A stretch of DNA of 64,000 nucleotides from Undibacterium paludis (GCF_022568815.1 NZ_JAKZHX010000017.1:78178-142177); one strand, 5' to 3'. Shown: positions 44,310 to 53,133, counted from the stretch's first letter. The notes: generated by a model from the sequence alone, not told the origin. Numbers and translations: made by a program.

Positions 44310-45077
44310 ATGCAAAAAAAAAGCTTGGGCCGGCTTGCTCTTGCAACTGCAGTCATGGGTTTGCTTGTCACTTCGTCCCTTGTTCAGGCTACAGAAATCA
44401 CGGTCTCCGCCGCAGCGAGCCTGACCAATGCCTTCAAGGAAATTGCGCAGAATTACCAGGCGCAATATCCAGGAGCCAAGGTGGCACTTAACTTTGGCGC
44501 ATCCGGCGCCTTGTTGCAGCAAATTGCCAAGGGCGCACCGGTGGATGTGTTTGCCTCCGCCGACCAGGAAACCATGGACACGGCAGAAAAGCAGGGCATC
44601 GTGGCAGCGGCGGACAGGCGTGATTTTGTCAAAAACACCCTGGTACTGATCGCCCCTGCAGACAGCAAATTCAGCTTCAGGCAACTGAGCGACCTCAACC
44701 AGGCTGAAGTAAAACGCATTGCTGTTGGCAACCCGGCCAGCGTACCGGTAGGCCGCTATACCCAGCATGCGCTGGAGGCTGCCAAACTCTGGACTGCGCT
44801 GGAAGGCAAGATCATCTCCACCCAGAATGTACGCCAATCGCTCGATTATGTGGCCCGTGGCGAAGTCGACAGCGGCTTTGTCTATGCCACCGATGCCGCC
44901 ATCATGAAAGACAAGGTCAAGGTCGTGTTCGAAGTACCGCTCAGTCAATTGATCACTTACCCGATCGCCAAAATCAGGGCCAGCACCAATAGTGAAGAAG
45001 CCAAACGCTTCATCGCCTATGTGCTCTTGCCGCAAAGCCAGGCTATCCTGAGCAAATACGGCTTCCAGAAACCATAA
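44310..45077 (+). CDS. modA: Molybdate ABC transporter substrate-binding protein
   Basis: Periplasmic binding protein for molybdate (and tungstate). 255 residues with a signal peptide ending QA-TEIT. ITVSAAASLTNAFKEIAQNY, NFGASGALLQQIAKGAPVDVFASAD and VPVGRYTQHALE are the oxyanion-binding blocks. AAGGA precedes the ATG. First gene of modABC under a ModE operator. Confidence 0.96.
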   Translation: MQKKSLGRLALATAVMGLLVTSSLVQATEITVSAAASLTNAFKEIAQNYQAQYPGAKVALNFGASGALLQQIAKGAPVDVFASADQETMDTAEKQGIVAAADRRDFVKNTLVLIAPADSKFSFRQLSDLNQAEVKRIAVGNPASVPVGRYTQHALEAAKLWTALEGKIISTQNVRQSLDYVARGEVDSGFVYATDAAIMKDKVKVVFEVPLSQLITYPIAKIRASTNSEEAKRFIAYVLLPQSQAILSKYGFQKP

Positions 45078-45102
45078 ACCGCCAGACCGAACAGCCAGAC
45101 TG

Positions 45103-45786
45103 ATGAACCCAGCCGTCACAGCCACTACTGCCTTGTTGTTGTCACTCAAAGTGGCAGGCTGGGCCACATTGCTCAATCTGGTATTCGGGATCGCCGTAGG
45201 TTACCTGCTGGCGCGCAAGCGTTTTTGGGGGCGTGACCTGCTCGATACTTTGCTCACCCTGCCCATGGTCATGCCGCCCACCGTGCTTGGCTACTACCTC
45301 CTGGTATTGATGGGGCGACGCAGCTGGCTTGGTAGTTGGCTGCAAGAGCATGTTGGCATCAGCCTGATTTTTACCTGGCAGGGGGCAGTGATTGCTGCGG
45401 CTATTGTCGCCTTCCCGCTGGTGTTCAAGCCGGCGCGTGCAGCGTTTGAGGCAGTCGACGGTCAACTGGAACAGGCAGCCAGGGTATTGGGCGTGTCAGA
45501 GACTGCGATTTTCTTCCGTGTCACTTTGCCGCTCGCCTGGCGTGGCATTCTGGCCGGACTCCTGCTGGCCTTTGCCCGCGCCCTCGGCGAATTTGGCGCT
45601 ACCCTCATGGTAGCCGGCAGCATACCGGGCAAGACCCAGACACTGTCGATCGCTGTCTATGAAGCTGTGCAGGCAGGGCAAGACGACGTGGCTAACAGCC
45701 TGGTGCTGCTGACCTCGGCAGTGTGTATTTCTGTGCTGTTGCTGGCGGGCTACCTCGCGCCTGGCCGCATTGCCAATCGTTTATGA
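45103..45786 (+). CDS. modB: Molybdate ABC transporter permease
   Basis: A 227-residue permease with five or six helices. The EAA loop that contacts ModC is EQAARVLGVSETAIFFRVTLPLAWRGILAG, followed by ARALGEFGATLMVAGSIPGKTQT, typical of ModB. It begins 26 bp after modA and overlaps modC by 4 nt (ATGA). Confidence 0.96.
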   Translation: MNPAVTATTALLLSLKVAGWATLLNLVFGIAVGYLLARKRFWGRDLLDTLLTLPMVMPPTVLGYYLLVLMGRRSWLGSWLQEHVGISLIFTWQGAVIAAAIVAFPLVFKPARAAFEAVDGQLEQAARVLGVSETAIFFRVTLPLAWRGILAGLLLAFARALGEFGATLMVAGSIPGKTQTLSIAVYEAVQAGQDDVANSLVLLTSAVCISVLLLAGYLAPGRIANRL

Positions 45787-46508
45787 AGGCGCAGCTTATG
45801 CAATTTGACCTGCACATCAAAAAAAACCTGCGTTCGGGCAAACGCAGTTTTGAACTCGATATTGCCTTTGGCACTGACAGCCAGCGCCTTGTCATACTCG
45901 GCGCATCAGGTGCAGGCAAAAGCCTGGTGCTGAAAGCGATTGCCGGGTTGATGACGCCGGACAGCGGCTACATCCGCATAGCGGGTGCGACCCTGTTTGA
46001 CAAGTCTGCCACCATTAACCTGGCGCCCCAGCAGCGTCAGCTTGCCTACCTGTTCCAGGACTATGCCCTGTTCCCGCATTTGAATGTCGCCCAGAATATC
46101 GCCTTTGGCCTCAGCCGTGGCTGGCGCAATCCCAGTGCCCGGGTACAGAATGAAAAAGTCGATTACTGGCTGCAGGCTTTCCAGTTGCAGGCACAGGCAG
46201 GGCAGTTGCCGCATGAATTATCGGGCGGGCAAAAACAAAGGACTGCACTGGCCCGCGCCCTGATCTCAGAACCGCGCGCCTTGCTGCTCGACGAACCATT
46301 TGCTGCACTGGACCAGCCACTGCGTATTAGTATGCGCAAAGAGCTTGATGCCCTGCAAAAACAGTTGCAAGTCCCCATGATACTGATCACCCATGATGCT
46401 GAAGATGCGGCCGTGTTTGGCGAACAGATACTGCACCTGCAAGAAGGCAGGCTGTGCAAACCGGGGCAGGAACAGGCCGAATCCTTGGCCCTGATCACGG
46501 GGGGCTGA
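45783..46508 (+). CDS. modC: Molybdate ABC transporter ATP-binding protein, short form lacking the MOP domain
   Basis: Drives molybdate import. 241 residues; Walker A GASGAGKS, LSGGQKQRTALARAL signature and Walker B LLLDEPFAALD are intact. ModC of E. coli is about 350 residues with a C-terminal molybdate-binding (MOP/TOBE) domain; here the protein ends soon after the H-loop region (ILITHDAEDAAVFGEQIL). The ATG at 45783 overlaps the modB stop; a second ATG at 45798 is possible. Confidence 0.94.
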   Translation: MKAQLMQFDLHIKKNLRSGKRSFELDIAFGTDSQRLVILGASGAGKSLVLKAIAGLMTPDSGYIRIAGATLFDKSATINLAPQQRQLAYLFQDYALFPHLNVAQNIAFGLSRGWRNPSARVQNEKVDYWLQAFQLQAQAGQLPHELSGGQKQRTALARALISEPRALLLDEPFAALDQPLRISMRKELDALQKQLQVPMILITHDAEDAAVFGEQILHLQEGRLCKPGQEQAESLALITGG

Positions 46509-46574
46509 AATTATTTTTGATGTAATTATATGCAAATTGTTATCATGCTTTTTTAAGTGCGTATAAGTCGTGGC

Positions 46575-46601
46575 ATGATCTGACTGAATGTGTCAGATCA
46601 T
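46575..46601. terminator. Perfect 10-bp inverted repeat after modC, possible terminator
   Basis: ATGATCTGAC and GTCAGATCAT around a 7-nt loop, 67 nt after the modC stop, followed by ATAATTGTTGTTTG, a weak T-rich tail. It could serve either modABC or the opposing LysR gene. The rest of 46509-46775 shows no gene. Confidence 0.5.
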
Positions 46602-46775
46602 ATAATTGTTGTTTGACACGAAGCAGTTGTATACATTTCCTGAAAGCCGCCAATGGTCAATCGCAAAAGAAGTCGTACACTCTCTTCAGAGCTTCCAGTA
46701 GTGACGTGGACTTCGGGAAAACAGGAGTTGGAACTCCAACTGCCCTCAGCGAAAAGTCACTCCTGTCACAGACAG

Positions 46776-47738
46776 TCAATGGTTTTCCGAGAGCTTAATG
46801 TCTAGCTTAACAAGGCGTCCGAGCACATCGGCAAGCATCCGTATATTGGAGCTCTCCGCCATCTGAACCGGAAATGTCAGGAAGTAGGCTGCACCATTTT
46901 CCACCTGCTGAGCGAACGGCATGACCAACTCACCGCTCTCCAGTCGATCGGCTGCCATACGTGGATCTCCGATGGCTACACCATGCCCTGCCGCAGCGGC
47001 TGCCAGTGTGAGCTCGAGTGTATCGAATACCATCTCGCGCTCGACATCAATACCGCCAGTTCCGGTTTCCTGGATCCAGCACTTCCACTCCCTGCCACCG
47101 GTTCCGGGATGAAGCAAGGTGGCAGACTTCAGATCACTCACCAAGCGTAATGACGGTGCAAGCACAGGCGCGCACATGGGAACAAGTGTTTCCTTAAACA
47201 GCAAGACGGACTCCAGCCCTGGCCACTTTCCAGTCCCGCGCACGATAATCGCATCGATATCGGGATTGCTGAAATCCGGCGTGTCATCGGAGGAGGTGAT
47301 GATCTGCAACTCCGTACCTGACAGAGCGTCGCGAATTGCCTGCAGCCGCGGAAGCAGCCAGCGGATGCTGAATGTCGAGGGCGCGCGCAACACAAGCGCT
47401 TCTGCCGTGGCCTGCAACGCATGCTCCTGTTCTACCAGCAAGCCGAGCACTTGCAGTGCGGTCGCTCTTAAGGTCTCGCCTTGCTGTGTCAACGTCAAAC
47501 CGGACGCACTTCGTAAAAACAAGGCGCAGCCGTAGTGGGCCTCCAGTTGCTGAATCTGCCGGCTGACGGCGCCTTGCGTACGGCATAGCTGATCGGCGGC
47601 CTTGGTCAGGCTGCCATAATGTGCTGCAGCGACAAACGCCTGCAGTCCTGTCAGAGAGGGCAATACCTTTAACAATCGGATAAGAGGGTATGTTCCTCCC
47701 GCATACCCGGCATGCAAATTATTCGATTGCTGACTCAC
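46776..47738 (-). CDS. LysR-family transcriptional regulator (GcvA-like)
   Basis: N-terminal winged helix LPSLTGLQAFVAAAHYGSLTKAADQLCRTQGAVSRQIQQLEAHYGCALFLR is the LysR HTH, in the style of GcvA; the rest is the effector-binding domain with two subdomains. The start is uncertain: the GTG at 47738 (320 residues) follows GGGGCG; a GTG at 47837 would overlap the divergent gene and has no ribosome site; a TTG at 47675 near the domain edge is another option. It is divergent from an NTF2-like gene, its probable target. Confidence 0.85.
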   Translation of the reverse strand: MSQQSNNLHAGYAGGTYPLIRLLKVLPSLTGLQAFVAAAHYGSLTKAADQLCRTQGAVSRQIQQLEAHYGCALFLRSASGLTLTQQGETLRATALQVLGLLVEQEHALQATAEALVLRAPSTFSIRWLLPRLQAIRDALSGTELQIITSSDDTPDFSNPDIDAIIVRGTGKWPGLESVLLFKETLVPMCAPVLAPSLRLVSDLKSATLLHPGTGGREWKCWIQETGTGGIDVEREMVFDTLELTLAAAAAGHGVAIGDPRMAADRLESGELVMPFAQQVENGAAYFLTFPVQMAESSNIRMLADVLGRLVKLDIKLSENH

Positions 47739-47778
47739 AAACGCCCCATTACTCTGTTTACTCAACGTTACCCCGGAT

Positions 47779-47795
47779 CGGTCAATGAGTGACCG
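47779..47795. promoter_or_regulatory. Palindrome between LysR gene and NTF2-like gene
   Basis: CGGTCA-ATGAG-TGACCG, a perfect 6-bp inverted repeat with a 5-nt centre, 36 nt upstream of the NTF2-like start. The position suits a LysR operator controlling both promoters; it does not give a clean T-N11-A, so this is inference from location. Confidence 0.45.
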
Positions 47796-47830
47796 GTTTT
47801 TATCTCGAAACCAGATATGGAGTTTATAGC

Positions 47831-48235
47831 GTGACACAGCAAAAGCAAGATGCCGCCGCCCTGGCGGCCAAAATCCGGACCTATCTGAAAGACTTGGAAC
47901 GTGGCAACGTGGCTGACGTTTGCAGCCTTTTCAAGGCGGATGCGCGGATTTACTCACCGTTTCTCGGCTGGGTGCAGCCTGCCCCGTTTTTTGAAAAAGT
48001 CGTGGCTGCCTCCGGGCAGAGCGTGATTACTCCCCTCGACATCTGCGCCAGCGTGGACGGGCATCCCCGTGTGGCTGCCTATTTCGTTTATGACTGGGCG
48101 CTGAAGGATGGGGCGACAGTGAAGTTCGAATGCGTCGACATCTTCGAATTTGGTGGGGACGGGCTGATCGAAAAAATGATCATCGTATACGATACCTATC
48201 CGATTCGTGCAACTGTCGGCGACAAGTACGCATAA
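47831..48235 (+). CDS. NTF2-like (SnoaL-type) protein
   Basis: A 134-residue protein of the cone-shaped alpha+beta NTF2/SnoaL fold: IRTYLKDLERGNVADVCSLFKADARIYSPFLGW, AAYFVYDWALKDGATVKFECVDIFEFGGDGLIEKMIIVYD. Members are small-molecule isomerases, cyclases or binding proteins. The start is the GTG at 47831, 8 nt after GGAG; an in-frame GTG at 47789 lies inside the regulatory palindrome and lacks a ribosome site. Divergent from the LysR gene. Confidence 0.8.
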   Translation: MTQQKQDAAALAAKIRTYLKDLERGNVADVCSLFKADARIYSPFLGWVQPAPFFEKVVAASGQSVITPLDICASVDGHPRVAAYFVYDWALKDGATVKFECVDIFEFGGDGLIEKMIIVYDTYPIRATVGDKYA

Positions 48236-48609
48236 GGAATTGCGCTCTGCACCGATGGCGAGCTCCAAATGGCGCTGATGTGATTTGGCGTGGATGGCAT
48301 TCATTCTGCGGGCCGTTTTCTCCAGCCAGTCTTTGACAAGCCACAGCTCTCAGGTCGCATGTTGTGGCGAGCTGTCATCGAGTGCACGCCCTACATTAAT
48401 GGCTGAATAAAAGCGCTTTCATCAACATTGGCTGTCGCGAAGGAAATACGGTACTTCTTTATGTCGCTCCCTGGTGCAGAACATAAAAAGCGAGCCAGTC
48501 TGGAACTCGCTGTTTTGAATATGTCATCTGACAGTACAGCAGTGCCTTAGATTTTGCCTGAATGAAGCGATTGATCTTGAATTTAACTGCTCTGAAAGGC
48601 ACCTAGTGA

Positions 48610-48760
48610 ACTGTAACAGTGAAAAGCGAAGTGCCTGCCATGTGCGCGGCGACCATGACTGCGTTGCAAATACGCGCGATAGCCCCGCTATCGCTGTGTT
48701 TTGCGCTTTGCCCTGAGTCGCCGGGCACATGTCCTTCACTTCCGCTTTCACTGTTACAGT
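48610..48760. repeat. Palindromic intergenic element, family H (151 bp, 40-bp arms)
   Basis: Arms ACTGTAACAGTGAAAAGCGAAGTG and the complement of CACTTCCGCTTTCACTGTTACAGT continue, with mismatches, to CATGTGC(G/C)CGG, about 40 bp in all; CTAGTG is present outside both ends in inverted or direct form. The centre has GCGCGATAGCCCCGCTATCGC, a second perfect hairpin. It lies in a 585-bp gap (48236-48821) where I see no gene. Confidence 0.8.
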
Positions 48761-48821
48761 CTAGTGAGTTGCTTTCAGTTTGCGGCATACTATTTCTCAT
48801 CCAAAACCGAATTTACAACCT

Positions 48822-50495
48822 TCAGCGTTGGTTTACTATCAACTTTGGAGCAACTGGTTTTACCGGATGAGGGTTTGCGAACTTCTGTACCTTTACTTTT
48901 GCATGAATTGTTTCGAATAATGCTGATGTGTTACTACTTTTGACAAGCATAAATGAATCGATCAGTTCGCTCAGGCCAAGGGCTTGGGTCCTGAGACTTT
49001 CTGCGGACGCTGCAACCTGTTCTACCAGAGCAGCATTTTGCTGAGTCATATCATCCATCTGCGTCACGGCCAGGTTTATCTGATCGAGTCCCGAGCTTTG
49101 CTCCTGACTGGCAACGTTTATATCATGCATGATGTTCGCTACGCGTTTGACTCCTTGCACGATTTCGTCCATGGTTTTTCCTGCATCGTTCACCAGATTG
49201 CCGCCGATATCAACTTGTTCGACTGAATCGTGAATCAATGTTTTGATCTCCTTGGCAGCGCTGGCACTGCGCTGTGCCAGATTGCGCACTTCGGTGGCGA
49301 CTACAGCAAAACCTCGTCCCTGGTCACCGGCACGCGCTGCTTCTACCGCTGCATTCAAAGCCAGGATATTGGTTTGGAAAGCAATCCCGTCGATCACGCC
49401 GATGATGTCGGTGATCTTTCCCGAGCTGTGTTTGATTGCACTCATGGTCTCAACGACTTTTGCTACAGCTCGACCACCTTTCTCGGCAACTTGTGAAGTG
49501 GTCGCGATTAGCGTACTGACCTCGTGTGCGCTGTCGGCATTTTGCCGGACGGTAGAGGCTAATTCTTCCATGGATGACGCTGTTTCTTCCAGAGAACTGG
49601 CCTGTGACTCAGTTCTTCCCGACAAATCAGCGTTACCGGCGGCAATTTCACCTGCACCAGAAGTGACATGACTGGTCGTTTGTTTGATCTGACCGATCAG
49701 GAGCTTGATATTTGTCTGTAAAACTCGGAGTTCCTGTGACAGATTGATGACTTCGCTGTTTCCCTTGGCCTGTATGTGACTGGTCAAGTCGCCCGAGCTG
49801 ATGGTCTGCATTTCACGGCCAAGTTGTTGTAAGGGCTGGATCAGTTTTGAGCGCACGTCAGCGCTGAAAACCAGACTCAAAACTATACTCAGTGCCCCAA
49901 GGCTTGCGATCAATGTTTGATTGCCAGACTGCGTTATGGCCATATAAGTCATTCCCGCGACTAACAACGACAAGAGGATGTTAAAAGCCGTCATTTTCAT
50001 CCCAAGACTGAGTCGTGAGTAATAGCTGAGCCAGGAGAACTGACTTTTTTTCCTGGCAACGCCTTCACAGATTTCCAGCGATTTATCACCATTTTTGATG
50101 GCGCGATAAGCAGCTTCAGCCGCCCTGACCTGATCACGGCTAGGCTTGACGCGTATTGATGTATAGCCAATCATCTGCCCGTTCTTGAGCAGAGGCGCCG
50201 CATTAGCCTCTACCCAGTAGTGATCGCCGTTCTTGCAGCGGTTCTTGACCAGGCCTGTCCAGGATTTGCCGCTTTTGATCGTACGCCAGAGGTCAGCGAA
50301 TGCTTCAACCGGCATATCAGGATGGCGAACGATATTTTGTGGAGCACCAATCAGCTCATGCTCATTAAAGCCGCTGATGCGAATGAAATCTTCATTGACA
50401 TAGGTGATATTACCTTGCAGGTCAGTTTTGGAGACGATGGTTTCCGAGTCCTGCATGATGTATTCATGATTGGTGACAGGCAGATTATTGCGCAT
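48822..50495 (-). CDS. Methyl-accepting chemotaxis protein with N-terminal PAS domain (Aer-like)
   Basis: A 557-residue chemoreceptor. The N-terminus MRNNLPVTNHEYIMQ opens an Aer-type PAS domain (about 1-120), then a membrane hairpin at about 165-210, a short HAMP and the signalling domain with the tip IDGIAFQTNILALNAAVEAARAGDQGRGFAVVATEVRNLAQRS. Aer-type PAS domains often bind FAD and report redox or oxygen. AAGGAG lies 7 nt before the ATG at 50495, ruling out the upstream start at 50528. No CheR-binding C-terminal pentapeptide. It follows the other receptor gene on the same strand. Confidence 0.93.
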   Translation of the reverse strand: MRNNLPVTNHEYIMQDSETIVSKTDLQGNITYVNEDFIRISGFNEHELIGAPQNIVRHPDMPVEAFADLWRTIKSGKSWTGLVKNRCKNGDHYWVEANAAPLLKNGQMIGYTSIRVKPSRDQVRAAEAAYRAIKNGDKSLEICEGVARKKSQFSWLSYYSRLSLGMKMTAFNILLSLLVAGMTYMAITQSGNQTLIASLGALSIVLSLVFSADVRSKLIQPLQQLGREMQTISSGDLTSHIQAKGNSEVINLSQELRVLQTNIKLLIGQIKQTTSHVTSGAGEIAAGNADLSGRTESQASSLEETASSMEELASTVRQNADSAHEVSTLIATTSQVAEKGGRAVAKVVETMSAIKHSSGKITDIIGVIDGIAFQTNILALNAAVEAARAGDQGRGFAVVATEVRNLAQRSASAAKEIKTLIHDSVEQVDIGGNLVNDAGKTMDEIVQGVKRVANIMHDINVASQEQSSGLDQINLAVTQMDDMTQQNAALVEQVAASAESLRTQALGLSELIDSFMLVKSSNTSALFETIHAKVKVQKFANPHPVKPVAPKLIVNQR

Positions 50496-50721
50496 GGTAA
50501 AACTCCTTGAATATATCTGCTCTTCCATTTACGTGGTGATCATCGATCAACTTGTGAAATTGGCAGATGGTAAGCTTGCTCATTTTTTTGTCGGTGGGCT
50601 TTTTGCTGGCAGTGTTCAAAACCTCATTCCTGCTTGCGAGTTTGCATCGTGATCAATTTCTGCTTTCGATGTAGATGTATTTCCCATGGGAACTATTTTA
50701 TGTGTCGGGTTTGGCCGGGGA

Positions 50722-50741
50722 TATTGGACTTTGGTCCAATA
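50722..50741. promoter_or_regulatory. Palindrome TATTGGACTTTGGTCCAATA upstream of the PAS receptor gene
   Basis: Arms of 9 bp with one mismatch around TT, nearly identical to the site at 53046-53069. It lies 227-246 nt upstream of the PAS chemoreceptor start, in the gap 50496-50880. I infer an operator for the FixJ-type regulator encoded at 53134-53742. No gene is seen in this gap. Confidence 0.6.
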
Positions 50742-50822
50742 AAGGACAGGAATTTGCAAAGCTGTGTTAAACCATCTGTGGAAACGGCAGTTTTTTTAGA
50801 TGTTCTTCAAGAAACAATAAAC

Positions 50823-50865
50823 CCTGTCTCTCCCGACCTGCTTCATGTCGGTAGGGAAAGACAGG
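50823..50865 (-). terminator. Hairpin after the second chemoreceptor gene
   Basis: CCTGTCTCTCCCGACC faces GTCGGTAGGGAAAGACAGG across TGCTTCAT, 15 nt beyond the stop; on the minus strand it is followed by GTTTATTGTTTC. Likely terminator, with an imperfect T-tract. Confidence 0.6.
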
Positions 50866-50880
50866 ATTGGTTGAAACAGA

Positions 50881-52581
50881 TCAGAATGACTCCCAATGAC
50901 CTTCAATCGCCGGTGTTAATTTGGGAATAGCTGAAACTTTGGCAACCACGCGCGAGATATTCTGCTTTTTCGTTGGGGCGGGTTGGCACCTGACAGTGGG
51001 CTGCTTGATGTCAACGGATGCCTGTTGCAGACGATTTGCGTTGCTGATCTTGAACTGCTGAACCAGGCTACTGAGAGCATCTGCTTGCTCTTGTAAGGAA
51101 CCCGCTGCCGCAGCAGCTTCTTCCACCAGGGCGGCATTTTGCTGTGTCACTTCATCCATTTGGGTGATGGCGATATTGATTTGCTCTATCCCGGAAGTTT
51201 GCTCCTGGCTGGCCGCAGTGATTTCACTCATGATGTCAGTTACGCTACCGATGCTGCTGACCACTTTTTCCATGCTGGCGCCCGCCTGATCGACCAGATG
51301 GCTTCCCATTGCCACTTTCTCAACCGAATCATCAATCAGTGATTTGATCTCTTTGGCAGCAGAAGCACTACGCTGGGCAAGGTTGCGTACCTCGCTGGCC
51401 ACAACGGCAAAGCCACGTCCTTGTTCCCCTGCACGAGCCGCCTCGACGGCTGCATTGAGCGCCAGGATATTGGTCTGGAAAGCGATACCATCGATAACAC
51501 TGATAATGTCCACGATCTTCTTTGACGAAGTGCTGATGTCACCCATCGTACTCACAACCTGCGCCACGACTGAGCCACTCTGAACGGCAATTTCACTGGC
51601 TGCGATGACCATCTGGTTTGCCTGGCGCGCATTGTCTGCATTTTGCTTGACGGTGGACGTCAACTCTTCCATTGAGGAGGCTGTTTCCTCTAAAGCGCCT
51701 GCCTGAGACTCAGTACGCGATGACAAATCCATGTTTCCGGTGGCAATTTCAGAGGTTGCCGTTGAAATGGTTTCTGTGCCCTGGCGCACCTGACCAACCA
51801 GGAGCGACAGGCTGTCATTCATCTTCTGCAATGCTGCCATTAACTGTCCGGTTTCATTGCTGGACTGTACATCAATCTGGCTTGTCAGGTCACCTTCGGC
51901 TACTGTTTCCGCTACCTTGATTGCTTTTTGCAGGGGGAGGGTAATCGCCCTTGAGCTGCTCCAGGCGATAGCCAGGCCCGCAAAGATAGCTACAATCGTT
52001 GCAGTGATCATGAAAGTCATCGATGTCTGGTAGGCGGCTTGCGCTTCGACTTCATCTTGCTTGTTTTTTTCTTCTTGCAGAAGCGTAAATTCATGCAAGG
52101 AATCCTGCCACTTGTTGTTGACAGGTACGACCTCTTTCAGCAGAAACTGTACTGCTGCTTCTTTCTCGGTTTTGGCCATTTCAACAAACTTGTCATTGAG
52201 GCCTCTGGCTGCCTGTTGTTCTTCCTTGATTTTTTGCATAAATTTTTTGCCGGTTTCGTCCAGGGGCATTTTTTCCAGTTCTGTAAATGCCTTGTTGTAA
52301 CGCTGGCGGGCTTCATCGATTTTTTTGTGCTGCTCCTGCGCCTGGCTCTCGTCAGCCAACAGCGCCAGCGTTCTCACTACCCTTGACACGATATGGACAG
52401 AGGTGGACATGTTCTCCAGGTGCTGGATTTTGACGACATTGACATCAACGACATGTTGCATTGCATGGTTAGACTTTTGCATGCCATTGATACCCAGCAG
52501 CGCCACAATGGCCAGTATGCAAAGTAACAGCCCGTACCCCAGGCCAAGTTGCTGACTTATTTTCAGGTTGGATAATTTCAT
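50881..52581 (-). CDS. Methyl-accepting chemotaxis protein with periplasmic four-helix domain and CheR-binding tail
   Basis: A 566-residue receptor: helix 1 at about 14-33, periplasmic helical ligand domain (about 35-190, MCP four-helix type, charged: QEQHKKIDEARQRYNKAF), helix 2 near 192-212, HAMP, signalling domain with IDGIAFQTNILALNAAVEAARAGEQGRGFAVVASEVRNLAQRS. The protein ends EGHWESF, matching the xWxxF pentapeptide that tethers CheR/CheB. The ATG at 52581 follows GGAG by 8 nt. Upstream lie the receiver-only and FixJ/kinase genes. Confidence 0.93.
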   Translation of the reverse strand: MKLSNLKISQQLGLGYGLLLCILAIVALLGINGMQKSNHAMQHVVDVNVVKIQHLENMSTSVHIVSRVVRTLALLADESQAQEQHKKIDEARQRYNKAFTELEKMPLDETGKKFMQKIKEEQQAARGLNDKFVEMAKTEKEAAVQFLLKEVVPVNNKWQDSLHEFTLLQEEKNKQDEVEAQAAYQTSMTFMITATIVAIFAGLAIAWSSSRAITLPLQKAIKVAETVAEGDLTSQIDVQSSNETGQLMAALQKMNDSLSLLVGQVRQGTETISTATSEIATGNMDLSSRTESQAGALEETASSMEELTSTVKQNADNARQANQMVIAASEIAVQSGSVVAQVVSTMGDISTSSKKIVDIISVIDGIAFQTNILALNAAVEAARAGEQGRGFAVVASEVRNLAQRSASAAKEIKSLIDDSVEKVAMGSHLVDQAGASMEKVVSSIGSVTDIMSEITAASQEQTSGIEQINIAITQMDEVTQQNAALVEEAAAAAGSLQEQADALSSLVQQFKISNANRLQQASVDIKQPTVRCQPAPTKKQNISRVVAKVSAIPKLTPAIEGHWESF

Positions 52582-52623
52582 TTTCACATCTCCAGTCAAG
52601 TGTGCTGCTCAATTTCGGTAAAA

Positions 52624-53022
52624 CTAAGGAATGTTGTTGCTACTCTCTGTTAAAGCGGTCGCTATCGTTTCAAAAAGATTGGCGTCATCGACGGGCTTGC
52701 GCAACAGCGCATGCGCATGGGCCAGATAGTCAGTTTTCTGTTTTTCACTGATATCTTGTCCGGTCAGAACGATGACCGGCAGCGCAGGTGCAATTTGCTG
52801 CAGTCTTTTAATTACAGCAAAACCGGACATGTCGGGCATATGCAGATCAAGCAGCACACAGCCGGGTTGCCTTGTTTGCAAGCTGTCAAGGAAAGACTTG
52901 CCTGAAATGAAGGCATGGGCTTCCTGCCCGGCAGAGCGCAATAAGCGCAGCAGCGCGCGACGAATTCCTTCTTCGTCATCAATCACTGCTATCCATGTCG
53001 ATGTATTTCCCATGAGCATCAT
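52624..53022 (-). CDS. Receiver-domain-only response regulator
   Basis: A 132-residue stand-alone receiver: acidic pocket IAVIDDEEG, phosphoacceptor aspartate in CVLLDLHMPDMSG, conserved threonine in VIVLTGQD and lysine in LLRKPVDD. There is no output domain, so it probably relays phosphate or competes for the kinase encoded at 53739-56147. Start uncertain among three close ATGs (53022, 53019, 53013). A perfect 11-bp palindrome lies 24-47 nt upstream. Confidence 0.88.
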   Translation of the reverse strand: MMLMGNTSTWIAVIDDEEGIRRALLRLLRSAGQEAHAFISGKSFLDSLQTRQPGCVLLDLHMPDMSGFAVIKRLQQIAPALPVIVLTGQDISEKQKTDYLAHAHALLRKPVDDANLFETIATALTESSNNIP

Positions 53023-53045
53023 CTTAGGTGAGAGGACAGCATGGC

Positions 53046-53069
53046 GCTATTGGACCTTGGTCCAATAGC
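53046..53069. promoter_or_regulatory. Perfect 11-bp palindrome upstream of the receiver gene
   Basis: GCTATTGGACC-TT-GGTCCAATAGC, all 11 arm positions matching. The core ATTGGACC/GGTCCAAT recurs at 50722-50741. It lies 24-47 nt upstream of the receiver gene and 65 bp downstream of the FixJ-type gene. FixJ/NarL regulators bind short inverted repeats of this kind; assignment to the local regulator is inference. Confidence 0.65.
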
Positions 53070-53133
53070 TGAGGGAGGATTGTTAAACAGTGTGTGGAAA
53101 ACTGGTGTGCAGGCTGGCAGTCGCCAAGGGTTT

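Noticed and set aside
44238..45176. 312-codon minus-strand frame antisense to modA
   Set aside because: modA is unmistakable and the antisense frame has no recognisable features; it also crosses the ModE operator.
48487..48520. AGCGAG...CTCGCT hairpin as terminator of the NTF2-like gene
   Set aside because: Six-bp stem with a short GTTTTG tail, 250 bp from the stop; too weak and distant to list as a terminator.
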